From Lepidodermella squamata (lineage: Eukaryota > Gastrotricha), in the NCBI GenBank assembly GCA_047495785.1, contig JBLDXI010000023.1, positions 1,364,001 to 1,428,000 on the forward strand: a stretch of DNA of 64,000 bases. Reading direction: 5' to 3'. Made by a program: the position numbers and the translations under genes. The number at the start of each line of letters is the position of its first letter. Positions within the stretch are counted from its first letter, which is position 1. The notes beneath the pieces are model-generated. The model was given only the letters and a program-made list of their open reading frames with translations, did not search any database and had not been told where the DNA came from. This document shows, one piece after another, positions 1 through 10,439 of the stretch.

Positions 1-62
1 CAGGATTAAACTTCTGGCGCCACTTATTGGCCCATTCGGAAATAATACGGGTGAGCTCCAAT
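1..62 (-). mobile_element. Non-LTR retrotransposon scrap (family A)
   Basis: The first ~60 bases closely match 26505-26570 in the large minus-strand family A retrotransposon, in the part encoding the reverse transcriptase C-terminal side. It is a short remnant entering from the left edge of the window, too small to be functional. Confidence 0.7.
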
Positions 63-299
63 GTTTCAATGTTCCACATATATCAAAATGATGTTCGCAC
101 GTGTGTGAATGCACATTTTTGGCTCCGCTTCTCTGCACGCTGCACGCTGGCCGCACTCCCATTGCTCATCACTCGCTTCAACCCCATTGATTGTAAAAAT
201 AAATTTGTAAATATAAATACGTATCGCTTGCAATTTCTACACTTGTTTACCTGCAGTATTCATAATTTTTTGATGAAATATCCCTCCGAACGAAGCAGA

Positions 300-350
300 T
301 CAGATGTTGATGCAAAGCTGACAAAGCAACAGCTGGTAAATTTCATGATG
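300..350 (+). pseudogene. Fragment of a homeodomain first-helix exon
   Basis: The translation contains AKLTKQQLVNF, resembling the helix-1 half of the array homeodomains. A related stretch at 30632-30679 is followed by a splice donor at the usual point. No recognition helix follows here. I read it as a leftover first exon of a homeodomain gene; it is short enough that chance similarity is possible. Confidence 0.3.
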
Positions 351-415
351 CTTTTGTGTTGCTTATTGAAATATGTAGGCATTCTTAAATTTAATTACTA
401 ATTTTTGTTGACATC

Positions 416-2140
416 ATGTCGCAAACGCAATTTAACGCCGATCAGGTCTCCTATTTAATGAAGGTAACGCAAAAGCAACGCTTTTTGTGCAGCTCTTTTT
501 ATTGTAAATGACAATTATTCTCCACTGGCTCAGTGCCTTGAGTTGATGCGAAAGCGCAACCTTACTAAGGATATTGCTGAGTTTATAGCGAAAAATATCG
601 GCACAACGGTTGTTAAAGTGCAAAAATGGTTTCGCACAAGAAGAAGGAGAAGAGTTAGAGAGAAAACTAAGAAAACTTGGCGTCTTGAAGATATCCTCGG
701 GAAAGAAAAAAGCAAATTGTTGACGTTGGAAGTGAAACGTGATCCCAAGTTGTTCAATGCGAGAAAGCAGCTGCTGGCTCGAAAATTTGGCCTTACCGAG
801 CGTCAAGTTGAAAGATTCTTCATCGGTCATCGCGTTCGACGGAAGACATATGTTCGTTTCAAGCTAAATTCTCAGCAAAATGAAATATTCGAGAAGGTAT
901 AACTGAGAGGCAATATTTGCTTAAAATTAGGACTGATTGTTATAGGAATTCAAACAGAATCCTGCCGCGTCGCTGCAAAGATTTAGAGAAGTGGCCAAAG
1001 CCGTGGGAGTAACATGTTATCAGGCCAGGCGTCTTCTTGGAGAACGACGAGCTCACTTGGGAATCCGCGGTAGAACAGGGACATTGGAGTTCGTTGGATT
1101 CACGGATTTTCAACTGGCTGAACTACAGGAAGCATTCCAAGCGACAGTGGTGAGGGGCGACAGGTTTGACGATGCTCTCTATCGAAGTTTGGCCGAGAAA
1201 ACCGGATTGAAAAAGACCGTAGTGAGGAATTGGTTCTCTAACAAGCGCAAATCAGCTGGCTTCGGAAAGAAAAGAGAAACTCTTAATCGAACCAGTGTCT
1301 GCTCTCTAAATGCTGTGAGTTGCAGCCTTGATCTTGAAGTTCTAAATTCTAAATTCAAATTTATTTGTCCATCAGTCACAAAAATATAAAAGAACAATAT
1401 AACATAATAACAACATAATAACATAATAACATAATTACAATTAAAAGTGTTTTTACTCAGGAGTTTGCCGAATCGAGTCGTTTGGAAGATGGCAGAGTGC
1501 AAGAAATTGCGAAAAAGTTGGGATTAACTTTCAGACAGGTTAAATGCTTTTTCGCCATGATGCGAAAACGATTGAGAACTGCGGAAAATAATCAATCCCT
1601 TCTTACACTGAAACGTAACCAGCGAAATGCGTTGACTAAGGTTTGATAGGGCTTACAATTCCAGTCTATGCCATTTTATCATTTCTTGTTCAGGAATTCA
1701 ATGAGAATCCAGATCTACAGGAAACTGGAATGACTCGTCTTGCTGAAAGGCTGGAAATCTCTGTTGATATGGTGAAACGTTTCTTCGACATCCACCGTCG
1801 TGCTAAAGCCAGAGGTCGTGGTTATATTCGAGTGACCTGCGAGCAGCGGGTTCTTTTAGAAAAGGTAGATGACTTGACAAGTTTAAAGTTTGAAGGGATT
1901 GCTTTGCTTCATCATTGTGATTCATTTGATTCAGGAGTTTGAAAACACCAAATTTGTAAAGCGTGCGCAAGCTGAACGCCTAGCTATATCAACGGGAATT
2001 TCGACCGTAAAGGCAAAAACAACTGAAAGTGTTTTTTCCTTCGAAATTTAATTTAATTTATTATTTAGATAAGGAAGTGGTTCAGTTCGAAACGCTTCTT
2101 TGAAAAAAAGAAACAGAAGAAAGCAGCAATCGGTTCATGA
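416..2140 (+). CDS. Seven-homeodomain protein, intact locus 1
   Basis: Predicted nuclear DNA-binding protein of 426 residues built only from homeodomains. Exons are 416-463, 534-896, 946-1314, 1461-1640, 1694-1864, 1935-2012 and 2069-2140; all six introns are phase 0 and the frame is open from ATG to TGA. HD1 is split by intron 1. HD2 lies inside exon 2, HD4 inside exon 3. HD3, HD5, HD6 and HD7 each start at the end of one exon and continue in the next, split between homeodomain residues 18 and 19. Recognition helices seen include VQKWFRTRR (HD1), VERFFIGHR (HD2), VRNWFSNKR (HD4), VKCFFAMMR (HD5), VKRFFDIHR (HD6) and IRKWFSSKR (HD7). R53 is kept in all, N51 only in HD4. Intron 6 has a GC donor (GCAAAA). 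Start chosen because an ATG-initiated 16-codon exon with donor GTAACGC recurs at the same place in the paralogs. DNA-binding role is inferred from the fold. Confidence 0.85.
1340..1432 (-). mobile_element. Retrotransposon 3' tail in intron 3 of locus 1
   Basis: This stretch matches the 3' end of the family B retrotransposon at 35636-35697 and then runs into repeated AACATAAT units. It accounts for intron 3 being 146 nt, against about 61 nt in the paralog at 4696-4756. It is an extremely 5'-truncated antisense insertion that leaves the splice sites intact. Confidence 0.7.
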
Positions 2141-2452
2141 GCATCATTCTGTCTCCTGTTAAACTGTTTTTGATTTTACATTTCACGTCAAATGAATACC
2201 GGGCGCGAGTTATCAGCTACCTATCTGATTATGGATGATTCATTGGACCCTAATTGATATTATATCAGTTTTGAATAATCAACTTAGGGCCGTTCTTTTT
2301 CAGTGTAGCGAAAGGTTTGTGATCGAGCCGTGATTAAAATTGGAAGAAATATTACATCATATTACATTACATCATAGACCTTACATCAATTGAAATGACC
2401 TTACTCTATCAATTTAGGCCGCTTCCTTACACAGGCGGCTTCTTTTGTAGCA

Positions 2453-2592
2453 TGATGAATTCAATTTCAAATTGTCAGCCAGGAAGTTTCAGGTAATCTT
2501 TGCAAACAAAATTCTGAGTTAAGCGAATTTTTATGTCAATTTAGTACCAATCGTGGCAGATCGTTCACATTACTCGAGAAATGGCTCGAAGC
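2453..2592 (+). pseudogene. Solo-homeodomain gene fragment
   Basis: A short ATG-led stretch at 2453-2495 ends at a possible donor (GTAATCTTTG). A possible acceptor (TCAATTTAG) precedes 2545-2592, which encodes ITREMARS before a retrotransposon junction. The same MAR-x-I-L/S-EV start reappears at 19212, 20104, 48165, 49988 and 54285, where it continues into helix 2 and helix 3 of a single homeodomain. Here everything after the first helices has been replaced by retrotransposon sequence. Confidence 0.4.
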
Positions 2593-3603
2593 TTTGTCGT
2601 TTCAGCACCGTTACCGTGAGGCTTATGCCCACCTCTGTCGTCTCGATGAGTTTTGTCCTACTTCTGTTGATCGCCTGACCTATATGAAGCTCCATGATGG
2701 CAGTGTTATGCCGCCATCTACTGCCGTCGATGATGCCCTGCTTGATTATTTCGTCAAACCGATGTCTCCGCACGTCGACCCCGATGTGGACGCTGCCACT
2801 CGCCGGTGGTGGCAACAAGTCGAGGACGCTGTCGTTGCAGATCCTGACCTTCGTGCTTCCGCTGTTATCCGCATGCCCACTCACGGCGAGTTTTCTGCCA
2901 GTCAACGGATGCTCGCTGATGCTGTTAGCCGTTTGAAGTCCTTCAAGTCCCCTGGCTTGGATGGTGTTCAAAACATCTACCTGAGGTGGGGTGGCCCTGT
3001 CCTGCAAACCCACATTCGTCGGCTGTTCAACATGTCTCTTGGCAGTCGCTACGTGCCTCAAGCGGGGAAAGAAGCGGCTGTTGTGCCTATACCGAAGGCC
3101 GGCAAGCCGCAGAATCATGTCTCGTCACAGCGTCCCATCTCCTTGCTACCGAATGACGCCAAGCTCCTGGAGTCGATCGTGTCTCGGTGGATGACTCAGT
3201 TTCTCGAAATTCAACACCTTCTGCCCGAGAATCGGTTTGCATTCCGTCCGCACCATTCCGCGCCAGATGTCCCACTTCGCATCGTTCATCGCATCCACGT
3301 CAACCGCTCCCTGCGCAAGAAGACTGTCGTGGCAAGCCTGGATGTTCAGGCGGCCTAGGATTCCGTGTGGCACGCCGGGCTGATCCATAAGATTGCCCAG
3401 GTGCCTCTCACGTGAAATTTGGTCGTCTGGTTTGCCGACTATCTTCGCAACCGTCGTCTGACAACGGGGTGCCGCAGGGTTCCCCGTTGTCGCCGCTTCT
3501 TTTTATACTATACACCGCCGAGGTGCTGTCCGCTGTCCGCACCAAGCTTAGCTGACACTTTGCTGCAGGCTTACGTTGACTATTGGAGGATTCTAGGATC
3601 CAA
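2593..3603 (+). mobile_element. Family A non-LTR retrotransposon fragment (RT region, decayed)
   Basis: An open frame at 2594-3355 encodes the pre-RT linker and the start of the reverse transcriptase, including PISLLP and LDVQAA. It ends at a TAG where other copies have a tyrosine codon (VQAAYDSVW). Beyond this the sequence is recognisable to about 3603 but carries more stops and a deletion that brings the finger/palm region next to GVPQGSPLSPLL. Both ends are truncated, so it is a dead copy. It separates locus 1 from locus 2 of the homeodomain array. Confidence 0.85.
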
Positions 3604-3785
3604 GATCATTTGAGGAAATGGCGGCAAAAAATGTTTGTTAAGGTAATGATCAGAAATGTTAAATGTCTCTGATTACTGGCTCTTATTATAATAACGGATT
3701 TTAGGATTCAATGTGAATAATGAAAGAAAGCTTCGGTTGTGTTGTCTGTAGGTGAATTTCTCATATCTTCACTTTGTTTTACAAC

Positions 3786-5424
3786 ATGTTGCCAGCTTAA
3801 TGCCGGTCAGCGCTCTTACTTGGGGAACGTTACGCCGGGAATAATTCTTCATAATTATACTGTTATTCACTCATTGACTATTTTCAAATCTTCCCCAGTG
3901 CTTCGATTTAATGCGAGAGCGCAACCTTACAAAGGATATGGCTGAGTTCATAGCGAAAAAGATTGGCACATCTGTTCGTAAAGTGCAAAACTGGTTTCAC
4001 CCAAGAAGAAGAAAAGGCGTTGAAGGGGAAACTAAGAAGATTTCGCGATATGAAGATATTCTCGGGGAAGAAAACAGCGAATTGTTGGTGCTTGAAGTGA
4101 AAAATGATCCCAAACTGAGCAAGGGCAGACAGCAGATGCTGGCACAACGATTTGGCTTGACAGAGAGGCAGGTTGAAAGGTTTTTCTGCAAGCATCGCAT
4201 CCAACGAAGGCCTTGTGTTCCCTTGAAGTTAACATCCCAGCAAATTGAAAAATTTGAGAAGGTTTTTAACTGAGAACTTCGCTGTTTGACTAATCTGGTT
4301 CCTAATCTGGTGACGGAATTTTACAGGAATTCGAACAGAATCCCGGCGCATCACGTCAGAGATTGGGTGAAATTGCTGCAGCTCTGGGCATAACATGTAG
4401 TCAAGCCGAACTTCTTGTCGCAAAACGACGAGCTCAAGTGGGAATCTGCGGCAGAAGAGCCCCACCTAAATTGGAAAGAATCACAAATTCGCAATTGGCA
4501 GAACTGCAGGAAGCATTACAGTCAACAGTCGTGAGCGGCGATAGATTTGACGTCGCCCTCTTTCAAAAATTGGCCAAGAAAACTGGATTGAAATGGACTA
4601 TGGTCAGTAAATGGTTCTCTAACCAGCGCAAATCTGCTGGCCTAGCAAAAAAGCGAGAACGTCTCGATCCGAGTGGTATCCGCGACTTGGAGGCCGTGCG
4701 TTCAACTTTCAACTCTTGATCTTAGTTCACAATGTTAAAAATATTTTGTGTCTCAGGAATTCGCTGTATCGAGCTGAATTGAAGGCAGCAGAGTGCAAGC
4801 AATTGCTGGCTAGCTGGGATTAACTTCCGGACAGGTTAGATACTTTTTCGAAATCAAGCGGAAACATTTGAAAACTGGGAGGAATAAGCAATCCCCTCGC
4901 CGCAGACCAGCGAAATGCGTTGACTAAGGTTTGATTATTCTCACAATTCCAATCTTTGATCTTTATGTTTTTTTTTGTTCAGGAATTCAATGAGAATCCA
5001 GATCTACTGGAAACCGGAATAACTTGTCTGGCTGAAAGACTGGATATACCTTTTGATATTGTGAAACGTTTCTTCGAAATCCAAAATGGTAAAATAAGAG
5101 GCCCTGCTAAAGCTCCAGAAAAAAGCCCATTGACCTTGACCTGGGAACAGCGGCTTCTTCTAGAAAAGGTGATTAACTCAAAAGGTGATTCAAAGGATCG
5201 CTCTGTTTCATCCTTGAATTTATTTAGGAGTATGGAATCTCTAAATTCGTAACGCATGAGCAAGCTGAACGCATTGCGACATCAATTGGATTTTCGACTG
5301 ATTGGGCAATAATGCTTACACTTAATTTACGAGTTCCTTAAAAATTGCTTCCCCTTTTTAGGTACAGAGATGGTTCAGGAGGAAACGGTTCAGAAAGAAA
5401 CAGGAAGAATCTATGGGTTCATGA
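3786..5424 (+). pseudogene. Seven-homeodomain locus 2, pseudogene
   Basis: The same seven-exon plan is visible: exon 1 from 3786, then 3899-4261, 4327-4695, 4757-4928, 4983-5168, 5228-5305 and 5362-5424. Exon 1 has lost about four bases relative to paralogs, giving an early TAA, and its donor has changed to GTTACG. Exon 4 carries TGA and TAG codons and an 8-base deletion. Exons 2, 3, 5, 6 and 7 remain open, encoding HD2-HD4, much of HD6 and HD7. The last intron again has a GC donor (GCAATA). It could still yield transcripts from internal starts, but a full-length product is excluded. Confidence 0.85.
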
Positions 5425-5813
5425 AATCTAAGGAATCTAAGGTAAATAATCTGCATAAAAATTGTTGACTTTTTTCGAGGCCTGCAACTTCACCGTTTTT
5501 GCGGACGCCATCAATGTGCCAGAAGACTAATGATCCACCTGAAGAGCGAGTATGAACTAAGGGAGTATGCAGCTCAGGTTCGAAGTGTACTGACATATGC
5601 AAATTGGAGAACCCTGCCCAAACTCGTACCGTAAATACCGAATTACAAGGCCGGACCGAAATAAGGGCATCCTAAGACCTATCCCGAGAATAGAAGGCAT
5701 TCATCTTTGGCTTTGCGTTTATCTTTGGCAGGCGAGCATTTAATTTTCTGGAAGAACCTTTCGAAAAAAGGTTGCATATTTCTCGTGATTGCAATAGGGC
5801 TTGCAATAGGTCT
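5425..5813. other. Gene-free stretch between locus 2 and a retrotransposon
   Basis: About 390 bases without a supported gene. It begins with the 3' flank of homeodomain locus 2. I recognise no repeat, RNA gene or conserved coding pattern in it. Confidence 0.5.
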
Positions 5814-6547
5814 GTCGAGCCCCTGGCCTTTCTCGCCGGTGGCGCCGAACCGCGTATCTAAGTCTCGTTCGAACCACGTCAACGTATGGTAACATCGTTT
5901 TCTGCACTGCACCCAAGCGGCAACTCAAGCGCCTTGATGTCCTTCAGAACGATTGCCTTCGGGCTCTACTGAACGTCCGCCGCGATGACCGCGTCAGAGT
6001 CACGGGCCTCGAACGTCGCGCTGGTGTCCCAAGTCTCCCGCGTTTCTTCGAACAGACGCAGCGCCGTTACGCCGACAACGCCGTCCGCTTCGTCCTCCCG
6101 ATCCGCGAAGCTGTCGAGCAACTGCGTCTCTCTGCGAACCCGGTGCCCCGGTCTCCGCTAGCCCTGATCGCCAGCAGCCTTCCTCGGGGTCCTCTGCCCA
6201 CCTTCGGTGTGTGATCGTTCCGTGTCTCTTCCGTCTTTCTACATCTTGTACGTCTTGTCTTGTATAATCCTGGTTCCTCTTCTCCTTTCTTTTCTTTTTC
6301 TTCCTGCTGCACTCCTTCTGTTCTGATTAACCCATTACATGTAATCTTCTGCATACGATAAATATTCCTTTAGCTCGCCCACTAGCGTCCTCAGCGCACT
6401 GCCGCCGGCAAGCGCTTGTCGTCTCGCAGCCGCGTGCCATCTCTGTCACTTTGTATATATTGTTCGAAAGAAGGGAATTTATTATGTTATATTGTTCTTT
6501 TATATTTTTTTGACTGATGGACAAATACATTTGAATTTAGAATTTAG
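5814..6547 (+). mobile_element. Family B non-LTR retrotransposon, 5'-truncated 3' end
   Basis: This is the same sequence, in the opposite orientation, as 35636-36370. It carries the last part of the ORF2 product (AVRFVLPI and similar blocks, ending PLPTFGV then a stop near 6213), followed by the 3' UTR and a terminal TTTGAATTTAGAATTTAG. The 5' truncation is typical of target-primed retrotransposition. Homeodomain sequence resumes directly after the tail. Confidence 0.85.
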
Positions 6548-6559
6548 AGCTTCGAAGTC

Positions 6560-7004
6560 ATGCGCGATCGCACTCTGACCAGCGATATCGCAAGTCGAAT
6601 TTCAAAGAAGATTGGCATATCGGTTACAAAAGTTCAAAAGTGGTTTTACAACAGAAGAAAACGTGAAGAGCACCGCGGACCACCTCGGCGAGAAAGCATA
6701 AGGCAGTGGCAATGGCGTAAAATCATCGAGGTAATTCTACCCGTAGAGTTATTACCTGTGTGTATTTTTTCTTATTCGGAAGAGCGACAATACTAAAGAT
6801 TTTTTATGTTTACGATGACATGTTTAACTGAATATTCATTCGCATTCACCACCCCGGTAATCTTTATTAAGGAGGTCGATAAGCACTACGACCTTCCTCA
6901 GCGTGTACCAGCAGTAGCTAAGCTGGTGGCCGAAACTGGGCTGCAAGAGATTCAAGTAAAACGAGCTTGTTACATGAAATATCGCAGCCTTGGTATAATA
7001 CTCT
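6560..7004 (+). pseudogene. Diverged homeodomain-array remnant (locus 3)
   Basis: The block at 6560-6730 encodes MRDRTLTSDIASRISKK and VTKVQKWFYNRRKR, a clear HD1-type helix 2 and recognition helix. After a possible intron ending near 6870, the block to about 7004 encodes VDKHYDLPQRVPAVAKL and a helix like QVKRACYMKYR, in the place of HD2 or HD3. The exon order of the array is lost and the HD1 helix-1 exon is replaced by the retrotransposon tail. It is more divergent from the rest of the family than any other copy. Confidence 0.6.
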
Positions 7005-7973
7005 ATTCCATACTATGGCTCAACGCCGGCACAGCCATCGAAATCGTTGTCTACTATTTCGCATAAGATGCGAGCAATCAGTAAGTTTTCTTGCATAAAA
7101 ACGCATGTGCGCTCCATTTTTTATGCAGGATGAGCAATGTGGCAGCGGTTATCTTGCATAATAATTCAGCCTTTCTGCATAAAAACCGGGCTTTCTTGCA
7201 GTTGGTGCCGGTACTCTGCAGAAAGTCAACTGAAAATCCTAAATCCTTATGAAAGTCGTTTTCACTGGATGTTTCACTGCAAAAAGACCTTCGGTAGCGT
7301 ACTCTCTTGCCAATGCAGGCTTTCCTGGCAAAAACTGAATTGTTGACTGCTCCAAGCCCAAATATATTTCTCGCACAGTCGCACAGTTGGATCCGTTTGG
7401 TTTTGATGTAACTACGTCGTGAATTAGAATTATTTCAAATACTGGACGGGTGCCTCTTCAAGAAAACTTCAAAAACTTGTGTTGAGATATTAGGGATAAC
7501 TGATAACCTATTCAGGTATTCAAGCCCAGAATGAAATACTTGGAACGATTCATTGTTCAAAAGGCATGCGTAAATTCGACAGGCGAGTAAGATTCTGGCA
7601 ATTTTGAAGAAGTTGTTCACAACAGCAGCAACAACATCTTGAGCTGTCAATGCGCAAGATCTCGATGCTCGTTGCGTTGGGATCTTGCTCCTGGTTTTGT
7701 TCTGGATTTTGAGAAACCAAAGCTACGGGTCAAACGCAGCTGCGATTTTCAACGTCTTTCGCCGATGCCGGGCATCTCAGAAGGCCACGCTTGCAGTAGC
7801 GTAACATTTGCCTCCCGAATTTCCTGAGAACTTGATCCGGTGTAATGGGAAATTGTTATTCACCCAGAATTTGACTTCCTCGAAGTTAACATCCATCTCA
7901 AACACCTTTACGGTGGTAGTAACTGGTGGTTTAATTATTCCAAGAAAACATTAAATCCAACCAATTAAATCCA
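7005..7973. other. Gene-free stretch with degenerate short repeats
   Basis: No gene is supported. Between about 7085 and 7335 there are imperfect repeats of a TTTCTTGCATAAAAAC-like unit (at least four variants). The remainder shows no repeat or coding pattern that I recognise. Confidence 0.4.
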
Positions 7974-8249
7974 ATGGCTGAGGTTATAGCGAAGAATATG
8001 GGCACAACGGTTTATAGAGTTCGAAACTGGTTTCACGCAAGAAGAAAATCAAGAGTTGAAGAAAAAGCTAAGAAGTTTTCGCGAATCGGCGATATTCTCG
8101 GGCAAAAACAATTCAAATTGTTGATGTCGGAAGTGCAACATGATCCCAAGTTGGTAAAGGCGAGAAAGCGGCTGCTAGCCCGAAAATTTGGCCTTGCCGA
8201 GCGCCAAGTTGAAAGATTTTTCGAAAAGCATCGCATCAAACGAAGGACT
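7974..8249 (+). pseudogene. Homeodomain-array exon 2 fragment
   Basis: This encodes HD1 helices 2-3 (MAEVIAKNMGTTVYRVRNW) and all of HD2 (recognition helix QVERFFEKHRIKRR), matching exon 2 of the intact loci. The 5' part of the exon and every downstream exon are missing. At 8250 it runs without a splice site into the 3' end of an unrelated minus-strand gene fragment, so a non-homologous join has cut the locus. Confidence 0.75.
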
Positions 8250-8822
8250 CAGAATCACCTTCGAAAGCCCGGTGATGTTGAAGGATGGCTTCAAACGGAA
8301 ACGGACTCCCATAGTCGGTTGGGACTGATCGGTTTCAGAGTACTCAGTGTGACGAGCCTTAGCTTGTTGGACCTCAGGTCAAAAATGGCGTACATCATCC
8401 TTTCTGATGTAGTACAACATTTTGGACAAAGTGCAGGTTGAACTGTCGATGATGATCACGTGTCGATCGTCCGAGCTCAATTTAACAGGCACGATGATGT
8501 CTGGGATCGGGTAGCTAACAAGTTCGCACTGGTCCCAGAAGGTGAAGGTAACATTGACCTTGGGCTGAGATCCTGAGACTACGACATAAGGGATATCAGG
8601 TGGGATTCCGTAGAGAAACTTCCCGGTTCCGAAATAACAACGCAGATTGTTCAGCCCAGGCATCTGACTGATAGCGTTTAAGTAAACGTCATTCTGAGGG
8701 TGGAGGGGCAGGGTGTCCAGCGGGGTGTTCCAAACGTGGTATCCAGCAATTGTGGGCGGGGAAGCTAAGGTGCTACCCACAAGGCTGAAACACAAGAAAA
8801 TGATAGCAGCAGGCGAAATCAT
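8250..8822 (-). pseudogene. Decayed secreted protein of a mainly microbial-looking family
   Basis: The reading frame 8379-8822 starts with a good signal peptide (MISPAAIIFLCFSLVGSTLA). It continues with blocks I recognise from a conserved extracellular protein family, including GIPPDIPYVVVSGSQPKV, a YPIPD stretch and DRHVIIID followed by a cysteine. The frame then stops, but the family's next blocks continue in other frames: IFDLRSNKLR around 8353-8380, then ARHTEYSETD and PTMGVRFRLKPSFNITGL down to 8250. At least one frameshift and a large internal deletion are therefore present, and the 3' end is cut at the homeodomain fragment. The family assignment is from memory of similar bacterial and fungal sequences. 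Function unknown. Confidence 0.6.
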
Positions 8823-8866
8823 AGCTTAACGTTTGCGGTAGTACGCTTTTCCGATATATCTTAGCT

Positions 8867-8918
8867 CATTTTATAGCTTAAATCCTGGTGATGAGATCTC
8901 CGATCCTGGTGATGAGAT
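8867..8918 (-). promoter_or_regulatory. TATA box and direct repeat upstream of the 8822 gene
   Basis: About 50 bases upstream of the ATG at 8822 the minus strand reads GCTATAAAATGAG, a good TATA box. Just upstream of that a 16-base unit (ATCTCATCACCAGGAT on the minus strand) occurs twice with a short spacer. The arrangement looks like a real core promoter plus repeated factor site, although the gene is now broken. Confidence 0.45.
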
Positions 8919-9421
8919 AACGTAAACATAACGGCTTTGTGTGTAATCAGTTGCTGCGGCAGCGGAGTTGTTTGCCGAGTCACGCACTTATTAACTTATT
9001 AAATAAGTAACTTATTATTAAATAAACCATGATAAACCCCTTGTTTCCCCATTTACTGTTTCTTTTACGCACCGTCGTCGACGAGCGTAGCTTCATGTTG
9101 TACATTGTACACTCGAGCCAGGTCAGATTTTTCTCTTCTTGGTAATTATTTTTTGAAAATTAGTTGGACTTTGTATTGTAACAGAACACTAATAACGATT
9201 TTTATGTTTATTTATGTTTAAATCAACCGAGTCGGACGAATTTACACGCAGGATTTTATTTACTCTGCAGCTTTCAAGCATTATCACAAAAAGGTCAAGT
9301 TGGTCTTTAAAAAGCTGAACATTCTCATAGAATTTGCTTACAAACAAGGTTTTTAATTAACTTATATTCAATACAACGATAAAATGATTGTGAAGGAGAA
9401 ATAAAAAATGCACAATAATTT
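8919..9421. other. Intergenic stretch between two minus-strand genes
   Basis: AT-rich sequence holding the 3' flank of the 9422-10402 gene and the distal upstream region of the 8822 gene. I see a small run of AACTTATTAAATAAGT-like repeats near 8990-9020 and nothing else I can name. Confidence 0.4.
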
Positions 9422-10402
9422 TTAGTCGAATTCATTTGCAGCAAGCCGATTATTCAGGATTTTATTCACTCTTTCAATCAGCGTATTGCAAAGCGCCCTA
9501 TAGGCCGAAAAATGATAGACGAGCCAAAACTGAACATTCAACACCCAGCAAAGCACTCGATCGCCCAGAGTGAGGCTTCCAACCTCGTCTACAGACATTC
9601 CCAAAGATGGGCATATGAAAGCAAGGAGGCCATTGGTCGTTAAAAGACGTAGGGGAAGCCAAACAGATCTTATTCCTTCGACGAAATCATTTGCAAGGGA
9701 GCGGAAATGGGATTTATCATCGCGAATGCCAGGAACGATCTCATCCCTTTCGATAGCCAGGCAAAGCTCCCTGCATCGATCAATCCCACCTAGGCATAGG
9801 TTGAATTCGTCAGGAATCCCGAGCACGTAGCCATAAACTGCCCAAGCGTGCAAGAAACCTTCCAGCTCAGCTTCAGTAGGGCTACACCCCCACTTTTCTG
9901 CGTGTAAAACTAACGGCATAATGAAACCGCTTTGAGTAAGGCACATTTCGTATTGACCGAAGCTAGATCGACCCTTTCCTTGCATTGCCCTTCGAACAGT
10001 TGAGTGAAGTCGCCTGACTTTGCGCAATGACTTGAGACCTTCACATTCTTCAGTAGCAAACGGATCTGTAATCGTTTGCCATTTGTATATGGTAATGCCG
10101 GTTTCAACATAGCGGCGACGTGAGTTCTTCGCCCCTGAGCTTCTCCCGGTGAAAAGAAGTGGTCTGACTAACGATTCAACGGAGAACAGCATGACCAAGA
10201 CGTTGATGAGGCTGATTGCTCCTGAGAACACATTTCTCTTCATGACTTGACGACCTCGTTCGTAAAGCTCTGGCTTGTACCATTCTGGGACCGGTAGGTC
10301 CTCATTACTTTCGTATAAATCATCGGCGGCCTTTCGAGATCGAAGCTCGATCAGCGGGGATCCGTCAGGGAGCTTGCGCCTTGGAATAACCAAATCATTC
10401 AT
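9422..10402 (-). CDS. MpaB/Lcp-like (DUF2236) oxygenase-domain protein
   Basis: A single uninterrupted frame of 326 codons, unlike the intron-rich neighbours. Residues 60-86 form a hydrophobic segment ending LLFTG. Residues 126-137 hold RKVRRLHSTVRR, matching the conserved R-x-x-H block that binds haem in latex-clearing-protein/MpaB-type domains. Residues 184-196 read LHAWAVYGYVLGI, the family's second conserved helix. The family (rubber oxygenase/ER-bound oxygenase catalytic domain) is common in actinobacteria and fungi and present in some arthropods. The substrate cannot be read from sequence. There is no signal peptide at the chosen ATG. Good for the domain, weak for function. Confidence 0.7.
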   Translation of the reverse strand: MNDLVIPRRKLPDGSPLIELRSRKAADDLYESNEDLPVPEWYKPELYERGRQVMKRNVFSGAISLINVLVMLFSVESLVRPLLFTGRSSGAKNSRRRYVETGITIYKWQTITDPFATEECEGLKSLRKVRRLHSTVRRAMQGKGRSSFGQYEMCLTQSGFIMPLVLHAEKWGCSPTEAELEGFLHAWAVYGYVLGIPDEFNLCLGGIDRCRELCLAIERDEIVPGIRDDKSHFRSLANDFVEGIRSVWLPLRLLTTNGLLAFICPSLGMSVDEVGSLTLGDRVLCWVLNVQFWLVYHFSAYRALCNTLIERVNKILNNRLAANEFD

Positions 10403-10439
10403 TTCAGCAATTTTACTGCATATGACGTGTTTCCATCAA

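Noticed and set aside
27-401. 124-codon open frame at the left edge
   Set aside because: It starts inside a retrotransposon scrap and shows no domain; only a short segment resembles a homeodomain helix 1, which is listed separately.
8379-8822. Treating this frame as an intact small secreted protein
   Set aside because: Family blocks continue past the stop in other frames, showing frameshift and deletion.
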